A stretch of 13,927 bases of DNA. Origin: Cellulomonas sp. Lineage in GTDB: Bacteria; Actinomycetota; Actinomycetes; Actinomycetales; Cellulomonadaceae. A model generated the notes under the pieces. It worked only from the letters and a program-made list of their open reading frames with translations. It searched no databases and was not told where the DNA came from. The translations under genes and the position numbers were made by a program. The DNA is taken from NCBI GenBank assembly GCA_027451305.1, contig DAIDJQ010000174.1, positions 1-13,927 on the forward strand, in the 5' to 3' direction. Of the stretch, positions 1 to 7,221 are shown in pieces. Positions within the stretch are counted from its first letter, which is position 1. Every line of letters starts with the position of its first letter.

Positions 1-719
1 CCCGGGATCCAGCCCGCCCGGACCGTGTCGCCGAGGAACGCAGCGCCCACCAGGCCCGGCACCACCACCTCCACCACGGACACGGTGGCGGCCGCGAGGC
101 CGACCGACCCGCGCTCGAGCGCGCGCACGTACGCGACCACGGCGATCACCCCGCAGCCGACGACGACCACGGCCATCGGCTGCAGCACCACGTGCAGCAG
201 ACCGCCGTCCGTGCGGGCGCCGCGCGCGCCGATCGCCACCCCGGCGTACCCGAGCGCGCTGACCAGGCCGAGCAGCCAGGCGGGTCCCCGGGCGTAGGTC
301 CCCGCCAGCAGCACGGCGAGCGCGCCGGCACCGACCAGCGTCGCGGTGAGGAAGACGCCGTGAGCCTGGATGGGCGGCTGGTCACCGGACGCCGCAGCCA
401 GCACCACCAGCGAGAGCACCACCGCGACGGCGGCCGCCAGGTCGATGCGGCGCAGCGGCGCCCCCAGCACGGGACGGGCGAGCAGCACCACGACGACCAC
501 CGACGCCGCGATCACCGTCTCCACCGCGAACAGCGGAAGCCTGGCGAACGCCAGCAGGGAGAGCAGGAAGCAGGCGCCGTCGAGGGCGAGACCGCCCAGC
601 ACCAACGGGTTGCCGAAGGCGGCCATGCCGTGCGCCCGGCGGGTGCCGACCGCCTGCATGACCGTCGCCACGCCGTACCCCACGCTCGCGCCGATGGCGG
701 CCAGCAGCCCGAGGATCAT
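1..719 (-). CDS. DMT/EamA-like multi-helix membrane protein, 3' end outside the window
   Basis: An open frame with no stop runs from ATG at 719 to the left edge, giving 239 visible residues of a protein probably near 280-300. Almost all of it is hydrophobic helices. It starts MILGLLAAIGASVGYG and includes LPLFAVETVIAASVVVVVLL around residues 69-88, with a second-half motif VSVVEVVVPGLVGAAFLGD near the edge. A helix ending in a conserved Glu-Pro-Gly-GD pattern is typical of the second EamA half of drug/metabolite-transporter superfamily proteins, hence the assignment. The start codon overlaps the stop of the upstream synthase gene (ATGA, 716-719), so the two are very likely translationally coupled. 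The substrate is unknown. A role in moving the aminoacylated lipid made by the neighbour is inference. Family assignment is moderately sure. Confidence 0.72.
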   Translation of the reverse strand, partial: MILGLLAAIGASVGYGVATVMQAVGTRRAHGMAAFGNPLVLGGLALDGACFLLSLLAFARLPLFAVETVIAASVVVVVLLARPVLGAPLRRIDLAAAVAVVLSLVVLAAASGDQPPIQAHGVFLTATLVGAGALAVLLAGTYARGPAWLLGLVSALGYAGVAIGARGARTDGGLLHVVLQPMAVVVVGCGVIAVVAYVRALERGSVGLAAATVSVVEVVVPGLVGAAFLGDTVRAGWIP

Positions 720-2395
720 GCGCCCGGCCGGCCCAGGAAGCGGCCGATCACCGGGATCTCGGTCACGCCCTCGGCGCCTGCCATCACCAGCGCCTGCGTG
801 CCGACGAACTCCGCCGCGTCCAGCACCACGTAGCGCGGCTGCCAGGCCGGCCCGAACTTCTCGTTGAAGCTGGCCAGCGAGCTCATCTGGGTCTGCTGCG
901 ACAGCCGCTGCAGCATCGGACGGACCAGGTCCTCCCACCGCGAGTCGGTGCGGCCGCCCAGCACGTCGCGCATCACCGCGAAGTTCAGGCCCACCGCCCG
1001 CTGGCCCCGCGCCGCCACCTCCTGGATGGTGCGCACCACCGTGAAGTCGATCAGCCCGTTCGGCAGGTCGTGCACGTCCAGCCTGCGCCGCATCACGTCC
1101 AGCGACCAGCCGTCGATGCCGGGCGCCGGAGCCCACTGGCAGAACGCGTCCACCCGGCCCTCCGGCGAGGTGGTGACCGACATCATCAGGCCCTCGTCGT
1201 GCGGGTCGAACAGGCGGGACAACGTCATGGAGTACCCGCGCTCCACCTCACCCCGCCGGGACTGCTCGGCGACCTCCTCGATCTGCTCCCGCAGCTGCCG
1301 GTCGAGCGTCGTCGGATCGAGGAAGACGGTGGTGTAGCCCGCCTTGGCGACCCGGTTCACGGCCTGCCGCAGCGACTTGCGCGCGTGGCCCTCGAGGCTG
1401 AAGCCGGGGCAGTCGACGATCGCCTCGTCGCCGAGGTAGACGCCGCGCAGCCCGCTGGCCTCGTACACCGACAGCCACCGGCTGGACGCGCCGAGCACCG
1501 CGAGCGACCAGCCCCAGTCCGCCGCGAAGTCGAGGAACTCGGCCCAGGTGTCGGCGCGCTCGGCGGGCGGACCGATCGGGTCGGGCGAGACGAGGCAGAC
1601 GCCGCCTCGCACCGAGTAGGCCACCACGGACTCCCCGACGAAGAACCAGTCCTTGTCGTCCCGCAGCGCGAAGAAGTCCAGCGTGCCGGACCCCCACCGC
1701 TCGACCACCCGCCGGGCGCGCTCGCGCTCGGCGAGGTGCGCCGCGGGGTGCGGGCGGCGCGGGCGGCGCGGCGACATGACGAACCAGATCAGCGCGCCGA
1801 GGAAGACGACCACCAGCCCCAGCTCGACGTCGCCCGCGAGGTCCCGCAGGGCGGGCCGGCTGGCCGGCTCGTCCCGCATCACGAGCCGGAAGAACACCTC
1901 GATGCCGATGGTGAGCGCCAGCCACACTCCGGCGAGCGCCGCGACGCGCCACGCCTCCCGCCGCGTCACCCGGACGGGGAACGAGCGGCGGTGCAGCGCG
2001 AGCCAGATCGCCGCGCCCAGCACCAGCACCGTCGGGATCACGTCGACCCGGTGCACCAGGTGCAGCACGGCCGAGACGGCCAGCACGCCGAGCGTGCCGG
2101 CCCACGCGATCGAGTGCCCGCGCCGCAGCCCGCGCGAGGTGCCGATCATCACCACCGCGGCGCCGAGCAGGGACGGCCGCGCGATGTGCGGCCGCGCGTT
2201 CCAGGCCACCTGGCCGAGCACCTGCACCGGCTGCCACAGGTGCGGGTGGGCGGCGGAGAGCAGGGTGATCACCGCGAGCGCGAGGATCGCGCGGGAGGCG
2301 ACGGTCCGCACCCGCACCTGCCGCCGGTGCCAGGCCAGCGCCTGCATCGGGTCGCCCGCGGCCTGCTCGGGGCCTGCCGCCGTCGCCGTCACCAC
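716..2395 (-). CDS. Aminoacyl-phosphatidylglycerol synthase-like protein (DUF2156, MprF/LysX type)
   Basis: From GTG at 2395 it encodes 559 residues. About six transmembrane helices lie near residues 36-49, 75-87, 96-114, 118-134, 151-172 and 190-207. After a basic linker (SPRRPRRP) comes a soluble cytosolic domain from about 235 to the end. That domain has the DUF2156 marks GESVVAYSVRGGVCLVSPDPIGP (split across the fold), KSLRQAVNRV, LDVMRRR and FNEKFGPAWQPRYVV near the C-terminus. The family transfers an amino acid from aminoacyl-tRNA to phosphatidylglycerol or a related lipid; which amino acid and lipid cannot be read here. The membrane part is much smaller than the flippase-synthase unit of firmicute MprF, as is usual in actinobacteria. 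The frame stays open to 2599, but that extension is an Arg/Ala/Pro-rich shadow inside the divergent gene. At 2395 there is no Shine-Dalgarno; GACACT lies 7 nt upstream. ATG 2347 is an alternative start. Confidence 0.88.
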   Translation of the reverse strand: MVTATAAGPEQAAGDPMQALAWHRRQVRVRTVASRAILALAVITLLSAAHPHLWQPVQVLGQVAWNARPHIARPSLLGAAVVMIGTSRGLRRGHSIAWAGTLGVLAVSAVLHLVHRVDVIPTVLVLGAAIWLALHRRSFPVRVTRREAWRVAALAGVWLALTIGIEVFFRLVMRDEPASRPALRDLAGDVELGLVVVFLGALIWFVMSPRRPRRPHPAAHLAERERARRVVERWGSGTLDFFALRDDKDWFFVGESVVAYSVRGGVCLVSPDPIGPPAERADTWAEFLDFAADWGWSLAVLGASSRWLSVYEASGLRGVYLGDEAIVDCPGFSLEGHARKSLRQAVNRVAKAGYTTVFLDPTTLDRQLREQIEEVAEQSRRGEVERGYSMTLSRLFDPHDEGLMMSVTTSPEGRVDAFCQWAPAPGIDGWSLDVMRRRLDVHDLPNGLIDFTVVRTIQEVAARGQRAVGLNFAVMRDVLGGRTDSRWEDLVRPMLQRLSQQTQMSSLASFNEKFGPAWQPRYVVLDAAEFVGTQALVMAGAEGVTEIPVIGRFLGRPGA

Positions 2396-2445
2396 ATGCG
2401 CCAGTGTCGCACCGACGGCCCGGCCGCATGGTGGAGCATCGAGCC
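2396..2445. promoter_or_regulatory. Compact divergent promoter gap between the lipid synthase and esterase 1
   Basis: Only about 50 bp separate the two divergent starts. On the minus strand GACACT (2403-2408) ends 7 nt before GTG 2395. On the plus strand GAGCAT (2434-2439) ends 6 nt before GTG 2446. Both fit loosely the actinobacterial -10 (TANNNT) of leaderless transcripts. If both are real, the two -35 regions must interleave, so polymerase binding in one direction would hinder the other. No good TTGACA-like -35 was found on either side. Placement is by eye. Confidence 0.35.
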
Positions 2446-3579
2446 GTGAGGTTCGACGCCGACCCCGTGCTGCCCCCCGCGGTGCTGCACGAGCTGGGCC
2501 AGGGCGGCGACCTCCTGGGCTCGTGGTGGACGGTCGCGGGGCTGGCTGCACTGACCGCCGGGCTCGTCGTCCTCGCCGTGCGGCGGCACCGGCACGCACC
2601 GCCGCGGCGCGCGTGGCCGGCCTGGTCGGGAGCGTCCGTCGCCCTCGTGCTGACCCTCGCCCTGGCGACCAACGTGGTGGTGGGCTACATGCCGAGCGTG
2701 GCGGCCGCCCGGGTGGCGCTGGCCGGGTGGGGCATCGGGCACGCGCAGGCGCTGCCGCACGGGATCCCGGTGGCCAGCTCGGGATCGACGGCCACCGGGG
2801 CCACCCGGCCGATGACGATCCCGGCCCCGCCCGAGCTGCGCATGGGCACCTCTCCCAGCTGGGTCTACACGCCGCCGGGGTACGCGGACGGAGCCGACCG
2901 GTACCCGGTGGTGTACCTGGTGCACGGCAGCCCCGGGCACGCCGGCGACTGGTTCGCCGCGGGCGACGTGGGGCACGCGATGGACACGCTGCTGGCGCAC
3001 GGCCTGGTGCAGCCGATGATCGTGGTCTCGGTGGACGTGAACGGCACCGGCCCGGGCGCCCGCGACACGGAGTGCCTCGACTCCACCACCGGCGGCGCGC
3101 TGGTGGAGACGTACCTCACCACCGTGGTGGTCCCGTACGTCGACACCCACCTGCGCACGGTGCCGAACCGCACGGGGCGGGCCGTCGGCGGCTTCTCCTC
3201 GGGCGGCTTCTGCGCTCTCGACCAGGGGCTGCGCCACACCGGGCTCTACGCGGCGCTGCTGGCGATGGCCCCGTACGGCGACCCCGGGTCCGGCGGGCGG
3301 GCGATGCTCGCGACCGCAGCCGAGCGGCGGGCGCACGACGTGACGGCGTACGCCGCGTCGGTACCGCTGCCGCACCCGGTCGCCGTGTTCGTCGCCGTGG
3401 CCGGCGCGGACCGCGGCGCGAGCTCGCGCGAGGCCCGCACCGTGGCCGCGGCCCTGCAGGCGCGCGGGCAGGACGTGGTGCTGCACGTCGCGCACGGCGA
3501 CGTGCACACCTGGACGATGGCCCGCGCAACCCTCCCCTATGCCCTGGTGTTCGCCTCCCACCACCTGAACACAGCCTGA
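2446..3579 (+). CDS. Membrane-anchored alpha/beta-hydrolase, esterase-D/antigen-85 fold (copy 1)
   Basis: From GTG 2446 it encodes 377 residues. There are two N-terminal transmembrane helices (about 19-42 and 55-77) joined by a very basic loop (RRHRHAPPRR). By the positive-inside rule this puts the C-terminal catalytic domain outside the membrane. The domain has YLVHGSPG (oxyanion region, H160-G161), the nucleophile elbow GFSSG with S251, AGADRG with candidate acid D322, and DVHTW with catalytic H354. The triad layout matches the putative-esterase family that includes esterase D, enterochelin esterase and mycolyltransferases. Start choice: GTG 2446 has GGAG 9 nt upstream and a -10-like hexamer 6 nt upstream; in-frame ATG 2428 and GTG 2404 have neither. 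It is divergent from the lipid synthase and followed 43 bp later by its paralogue. The substrate is unknown; an aminoacyl-lipid or other envelope ester is suggested only by context. Confidence 0.85.
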   Translation: MRFDADPVLPPAVLHELGQGGDLLGSWWTVAGLAALTAGLVVLAVRRHRHAPPRRAWPAWSGASVALVLTLALATNVVVGYMPSVAAARVALAGWGIGHAQALPHGIPVASSGSTATGATRPMTIPAPPELRMGTSPSWVYTPPGYADGADRYPVVYLVHGSPGHAGDWFAAGDVGHAMDTLLAHGLVQPMIVVSVDVNGTGPGARDTECLDSTTGGALVETYLTTVVVPYVDTHLRTVPNRTGRAVGGFSSGGFCALDQGLRHTGLYAALLAMAPYGDPGSGGRAMLATAAERRAHDVTAYAASVPLPHPVAVFVAVAGADRGASSREARTVAAALQARGQDVVLHVAHGDVHTWTMARATLPYALVFASHHLNTA

Positions 3580-3610
3580 GACCCCGCAGCGAACGCACAG
3601 GAACCGTGCG

Positions 3611-3616
3611 CACCAT
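3611..3616 (+). promoter_or_regulatory. Possible -10 hexamer of a leaderless esterase 2 transcript
   Basis: CACCAT is followed by exactly six bases (GGGCGC) and then GTG 3623. No Shine-Dalgarno is seen. The same arrangement, CACGAT plus GGGCGC, precedes ppk1 ATG 7218, and similar hexamers precede GTG 2446 and ATG 6274. No convincing -35 was found in the 43 bp between the esterase genes, so this may be only a secondary promoter inside an operon. Confidence 0.3.
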
Positions 3617-3622
3617 GGGCGC

Positions 3623-4873
3623 GTGAACCCCGGCCGGGACCCGTTCGAGGTGAGCCCGGCGCCGCCCCCGATCACCCGGCTCGCCGACCCGCCGCGGGTG
3701 CTGCGAGCCCGTTGGCCGCTGGCCGTGGGGGCAGCACTCGCCGCTGCGGGGACGTTCGCCGCCCGCCGTCCCGGCGAGCCTCGGACCCCGTGGCTGGTCG
3801 CCGCGGGCGGGGCCCTCGCACTGACGGCGGCGCTCGGTGTCAACCGCTTCATCGGGTACGTGCCGGCACCCTCGGCGGTCGGCATGTACACCGCCGGCTG
3901 GAGCGCACGGCTGCGTCGGCGCACGGCCTCGCCCGGGGACCTGCGCACCTGGCGGGACGCGGGCCCCGGCACCGGCCGGGTCCTCGCGGCCCGGGTCCCC
4001 ACGTCCCGCGCGCTGCGGCTGCCGGGCTCGATCACGTGGGTGTGGACCCCGCCCGGGTACGACGACGACCCCGACCGCCGCTACCCGCTCCTGGTGCTGC
4101 TGCACGGCACGCCCGGGTCGTCGGCCGACTGGTTCGCCGCCGCGGAGCTGCCGCGGATCCTGGACTCCCTGGTGGCGTCGGGTGCCATCCCCCCGATGGT
4201 GGCCGTGGCCCCCGACCTCAACGGCACCGGGCTGTCCTGGCTGGACACCGAGAGCCTGGACTCCACCACCGGCGGCGCCCAGGTGGAGACGTTCCTGTGG
4301 GACGTCCTCCTGCCGTGGGTGGAGCAGCGGCTGCGGGTCAGCACCGACCGCCGTCGGCGCATCCTGGCGGGGTTCTCCGCCGGCGGGTTCGCCACGCTCG
4401 ACCAGGGGTTGCGGCACCCCGAGCTGTTCGCCACGCTGCTGACCTTCGAGCCGTACGGCGATCCGGGCATGGGCGGCCGGCTGATGCTGCGGACCCGCGA
4501 GGAGTGGGCGGTGCACGACGTCTCGTCGTACGTCGGGACCGTGCCGCTGCCGCCGGACCTGGGGGTGTTCGTCGACCTCGCGGGTCATGCGCGTGGGCGG
4601 ACCAACGGCCATGCCGCACGGGCGATCGCGGGGGTGCTGCGCGCCCGCGGCGCCCAGGTGCTGGTACGCACCGAGCCGCACCACGACCACACGTGGGTGA
4701 TGGTGCGGCACGGGCTGCCGCACGCGCTGACGTTCGCCGCGTCCCGGCTGCCGGCCGACGATCGGCGGCCGCCCGTGCGCGGCGTGCCAACACCCCGGAG
4801 CGCCCCGGAGGCTCCGACGTCGCGAGACGTCCGGCCGCCCGCGTCGCCGCGCGGCACGACGGACGCCGCGTAG
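3623..4873 (+). CDS. Membrane-anchored alpha/beta-hydrolase, esterase-D/antigen-85 fold (copy 2)
   Basis: It encodes 416 residues from GTG 3623, with two N-terminal hydrophobic segments (about 33-50 and 58-78). It is clearly a tandem paralogue of the preceding gene. Shared blocks are TPPGY, LHGTPG (161-165), ADWFAA, DSTTGGA-VET, GFSAGGF with nucleophile S252, LDQGLRH, PYGDPG, and HDHTW with H356. The block that carries candidate acid D322 in copy 1 (AGADRG) reads AGHARG here, so the aligned position is A323; D318 just upstream could take over, or the enzyme may be weakened. It also has a Pro/Arg/Thr-rich tail of about 35 residues that copy 1 lacks. Start: no Shine-Dalgarno, but a -10-like hexamer 6 nt upstream. 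It is likely co-transcribed with copy 1. Substrate unknown; function is inferred only to the fold level. Confidence 0.83.
   Translation: MNPGRDPFEVSPAPPPITRLADPPRVLRARWPLAVGAALAAAGTFAARRPGEPRTPWLVAAGGALALTAALGVNRFIGYVPAPSAVGMYTAGWSARLRRRTASPGDLRTWRDAGPGTGRVLAARVPTSRALRLPGSITWVWTPPGYDDDPDRRYPLLVLLHGTPGSSADWFAAAELPRILDSLVASGAIPPMVAVAPDLNGTGLSWLDTESLDSTTGGAQVETFLWDVLLPWVEQRLRVSTDRRRRILAGFSAGGFATLDQGLRHPELFATLLTFEPYGDPGMGGRLMLRTREEWAVHDVSSYVGTVPLPPDLGVFVDLAGHARGRTNGHAARAIAGVLRARGAQVLVRTEPHHDHTWVMVRHGLPHALTFAASRLPADDRRPPVRGVPTPRSAPEAPTSRDVRPPASPRGTTDAA
4796..4831. repeat. Two adjacent inverted repeats in the 3' tail of esterase 2
   Basis: CGGAGC (4796-4801) pairs with GCTCCG (4811-4816) across a 9-base loop. 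GACGTC (4816-4821) and GACGTC (4826-4831) flank GCGA. They lie in the low-complexity tail just before the convergent junction with the monooxygenase gene (73 bp gap, 4874-4946). No T-run follows on either strand. They may contribute to ending transcription or may simply reflect base composition. Inside the gap itself I see only weak 5-bp stems. Confidence 0.25.
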
Positions 4874-4946
4874 CGCCGGAGCGGCCCGACGAGGGCGCCG
4901 CTGGTCGGCTGCAGCCCGAGCGCGCGGAGCGGGCGCGGACCGGCGG

Positions 4947-6152
4947 CTAGAGGCCGAGCGTCCGGCGCAGGTTGCGCACCGCCTCACGGCCGGCCCGGTT
5001 GGCGCCGACCGTCGACGCGCTCGGTCCGTAGCCGACCAGCTGCACACGCGGGTCCGCGACCACCTGCGTGCCGTCCATCACGATGCCGCCACCAGGAGCG
5101 CGCAGCCCCAACGGCGCCAGGTGGTCGAGGGCCGCGCGGAAGCCGGTGGCCCACAGCAGCGTGCGCGCCGGCACGTGCGCCGGGCCGGTCACCCAGCCGC
5201 GAGCGGCGTCGGCGGCGGGGTGGTCCCACTGCACGCCGTCCGGCACGATCCGGTCGAACATCGGGCGCGCGCGCAGCACCCCCTGCTCGATGCCGGCACG
5301 GTAGGCAGGCGTCAGGGGCAGGCCGGTGACGCTCACCACGCTGGCCGGCGGCAGCCCGGCGCGCGTCCGGGCGTCCACCAGCGCCACCGACTCCCGGCCG
5401 TGCTCCGGCGTGAGCTCCTCGTCGATCCACTGCGGCGGGCGGCGGGTCACCCAGGTGGTGCGGGTCAGCGGGGCGATCAGCAGCAGCAGCTGCACCGCCG
5501 ACGTGCCGCCGCCGACCACCACCACCGGTCCGTCCGCGAGCTCCTGCGGCGTGCGGAAGTCGTGGGTGTGCAGCTGCCGCCCGGCGAACGTGTACCGGCC
5601 GGGGTACGCGGGCCAGAACGGCTTCTGCCAGGTGCCCGTGGCGTTCACGAGCCCGCGCGAGCGCCAGACGACCGCCTCCTCGGGCCCGTCCAGGCTGCGG
5701 CTGTGCATCAGCAGCCGGCCCGCGCCGTCGTCGGCCACCCGGTCCACCCGCACCGGACGCTGCACGTGCAGGTCGTACGCGTCCTCGTACTGCGCGAAGT
5801 AGTACGGCACCGCCAGCGCCGCCGGCTCCGACTCGTCGCTCACGTGCAGCGGCATGCCCGGCAGCTCGTGCACCCGGTGGGCGGCAGCCATGGTGAGCGC
5901 GGGCCAGCGGTGCTGCCACGCACCACCGGCCTGCGGGTTGTCGTCGAGCACCACGAACGTCGCGGCCGCCTGCTCCCAGCCGCGTGCACCGACGGCGACG
6001 AGCCCCGCGCGGCGCAGGTGGTACGCGGCGGAAAGCCCGGCCTGGCCGGCTCCGACCACCACCACGTCCACGTCGACGGTCCGGGGTCCGGCAGCCGCCC
6101 GGGGTCGCCGCGACCGGCGCGACCCGGGCTGCGGTGCGGCGGTCCGGTCCAT
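4947..6152 (-). CDS. FAD/NADPH-dependent monooxygenase-like oxidoreductase (FMO/BVMO-like)
   Basis: From ATG 6152 it encodes 401 residues. After a basic, disordered-looking N-terminus of about 25 residues comes VDVDVVVVGAGQAG, an FAD-binding GxGxxG (G34-G39), then NPQAGGAWQHRW. TFAGRQLHTHDF gives the FxGxxxHxxxF monooxygenase signature (F189, G191, H195, F199). VVVVGGGTSAVQ is the second Rossmann site for NADPH, and LLWATGFR is the ATG motif near the C-terminus. The family inserts one oxygen atom into N, S or carbonyl substrates; the substrate cannot be predicted. The frame extends to 6275, but that would cross the divergent mshD start and adds an unlikely Arg-rich peptide. On the minus strand TACCGT lies 9 nt before the chosen ATG. 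It is a single gene, divergent from mshD (121 bp) and convergent with esterase 2. Confidence 0.86.
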   Translation of the reverse strand: MDRTAAPQPGSRRSRRPRAAAGPRTVDVDVVVVGAGQAGLSAAYHLRRAGLVAVGARGWEQAAATFVVLDDNPQAGGAWQHRWPALTMAAAHRVHELPGMPLHVSDESEPAALAVPYYFAQYEDAYDLHVQRPVRVDRVADDGAGRLLMHSRSLDGPEEAVVWRSRGLVNATGTWQKPFWPAYPGRYTFAGRQLHTHDFRTPQELADGPVVVVGGGTSAVQLLLLIAPLTRTTWVTRRPPQWIDEELTPEHGRESVALVDARTRAGLPPASVVSVTGLPLTPAYRAGIEQGVLRARPMFDRIVPDGVQWDHPAADAARGWVTGPAHVPARTLLWATGFRAALDHLAPLGLRAPGGGIVMDGTQVVADPRVQLVGYGPSASTVGANRAGREAVRNLRRTLGL

Positions 6153-6273
6153 GGCCCGACCACGGTAACCCAGCCTCCTGGACGGCTCCCGTGCAGGGCC
6201 GTGCCAGGCCCGCCACCGGGCGGCGACCGGTGCCGGGCTGCCGCCGCGAGAGCGGCCGTGATGTGATCGGGCC
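6153..6273. promoter_or_regulatory. Divergent intergenic region, monooxygenase / mshD
   Basis: This 121 bp gap separates two divergent starts. On the plus strand TGTGAT (6262-6267) is followed by six bases and ATG 6274. On the minus strand TACCGT (6162-6167) matches TANNNT and lies 9 nt before ATG 6152. Both ends share the string TCGGGCCATG at the start codon. There is no Shine-Dalgarno on either side, so both transcripts may be leaderless. I saw no operator-like palindrome. Confidence 0.4.
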
Positions 6274-7221
6274 ATGCACCCCGAACAGCTGAGCGGCCCG
6301 CTGCCGACGGGCGCCGCCGCCCGGGTCCGCGCGCTCGCCGCCCGCGCGGAGCAGGCCGACGGCGTCGCACCGTTGTCCGAGGAGCCCCTGCTGCGGCTGA
6401 CCGACCCCGCGGCACCGGTGCGGCACCTGCTGGTCCGCGAGCCGGGAGCGCCCGACGTGCTCGGCTACGCCCAGGTCGGCCTGGACGATCCCGCGGCGGC
6501 CGTGGTGGAGCTCGTCGTCGACCCGGCGTCCCGCCGGCACGGCGTGGGTCGGGAGCTGCTCGCCTCCGCCGCCCGGGTGGCCGGCGGACCGCCGCTCGTC
6601 TGGGCGCACGGCGACCTGCCGGCCGCACGAGCCCTGGCTGCGGCCGCCGGCCTGGTACCCGTGGAGCGCCTGTGGCGCATGCGCGCGGACCTGGCCCGCC
6701 GGCCCGCGGTGCCGGTGCTGCCGGGCGGCGTCGTCGCGCGCGCGTTCGATCCCGGTCACGACGAGGACGCCCTCGTCCGCCTGAACGCCCGCGCCTTCGC
6801 CGACCACCCCGACCAGGGCCGCTGGACCCGCCACGACGTGCTGACCCGGGAGGCCGAGCCCTGGTTCGACGCGGCCGGCCTGCTGCTGCTCGAGCGCGCA
6901 GGGGCGCCGGTCGCCTTCGTCTGGACCAAGGTGCACCCCGCCGGCGAGCTCGAGGACGGGCCGGTCGGTGAGCTGTACGTGGTCGGGGTCGACCCGGACG
7001 CCCAGGGCGGCGGCCTCGGCGGGGCGCTCACCGCGCTGGGCCTGGACCTGCTGGCGTCACGCGGTCTGCAGGTCGCGGTGCTGTGGACGTCCGGGGACAA
7101 CGAGCGGGCGGTCCGGGCCTACCGCCGGGCAGGCTTCGCACGCGTCGCGGTCGACGTCCGGTACGGCCCGCCGGACCGCACCGGACCCGACGCGACCGAG
7201 GGTGCCACGATGGGCGCATGA
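6274..7221 (+). CDS. mshD: Mycothiol synthase (mycothiol acetyltransferase), two GNAT domains
   Basis: It encodes 315 residues and carries out the last step of mycothiol synthesis, acetylating Cys-GlcN-Ins with acetyl-CoA in the cytosol. Two tandem GNAT folds are visible. The N-terminal one has [11 protein letters not shown] (R87-x-x-G90-x-G92). The C-terminal active one has [14 protein letters not shown] (Q244-x-x-G247-x-G249), followed by a helix and [14 protein letters not shown]. Between them is the MshD-specific block [16 protein letters not shown] and [10 protein letters not shown]. Length and domain order fit the family. ATG 6274 is the only sensible start; a -10-like TGTGAT lies 6 nt upstream and there is no Shine-Dalgarno. 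Its stop overlaps the ppk1 start as ATGA, making it the first gene of a three-gene operon. Confidence 0.93.
   Translation: MHPEQLSGPLPTGAAARVRALAARAEQADGVAPLSEEPLLRLTDPAAPVRHLLVREPGAPDVLGYAQVGLDDPAAAVVELVVDPASRRHGVGRELLASAARVAGGPPLVWAHGDLPAARALAAAAGLVPVERLWRMRADLARRPAVPVLPGGVVARAFDPGHDEDALVRLNARAFADHPDQGRWTRHDVLTREAEPWFDAAGLLLLERAGAPVAFVWTKVHPAGELEDGPVGELYVVGVDPDAQGGGLGGALTALGLDLLASRGLQVAVLWTSGDNERAVRAYRRAGFARVAVDVRYGPPDRTGPDATEGATMGA

Noticed and set aside
2396..2599. Extension of the synthase N-terminus to 2599
   Set aside because: It would overlap the divergent esterase gene by about 150 bp and adds an Arg/Pro-rich peptide without family resemblance.
1248..2672. 474-codon minus-strand frame, plus similar long frames at 3116-5047 and 4984-6936
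   Set aside because: They lie antisense to or out of frame with genes that have clear motifs, and they translate to Arg/Ala/Gly/Pro-rich low-complexity protein typical of shadow frames at 73 % GC.
3614..3625. Micro-ORF ATGGGCGCGTGA overlapping the esterase 2 start
   Set aside because: Three codons only, no ribosome site, and the same bases are explained by a -10 hexamer plus spacer; the likeness to the ppk1 junction is probably from that shared promoter layout.
6076..6152. Tat-like SRRSRR in the monooxygenase N-terminus
   Set aside because: It is not followed by a signal-peptide hydrophobic core with a cleavage site; the next hydrophobic stretch is the FAD-binding beta strand of a cytosolic Rossmann fold.
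7083..7217. Upstream extension of ppk1 to 7083
   Set aside because: It lies within mshD in another frame; the PPK N-terminus begins naturally at ATG 7218, which overlaps the mshD stop.
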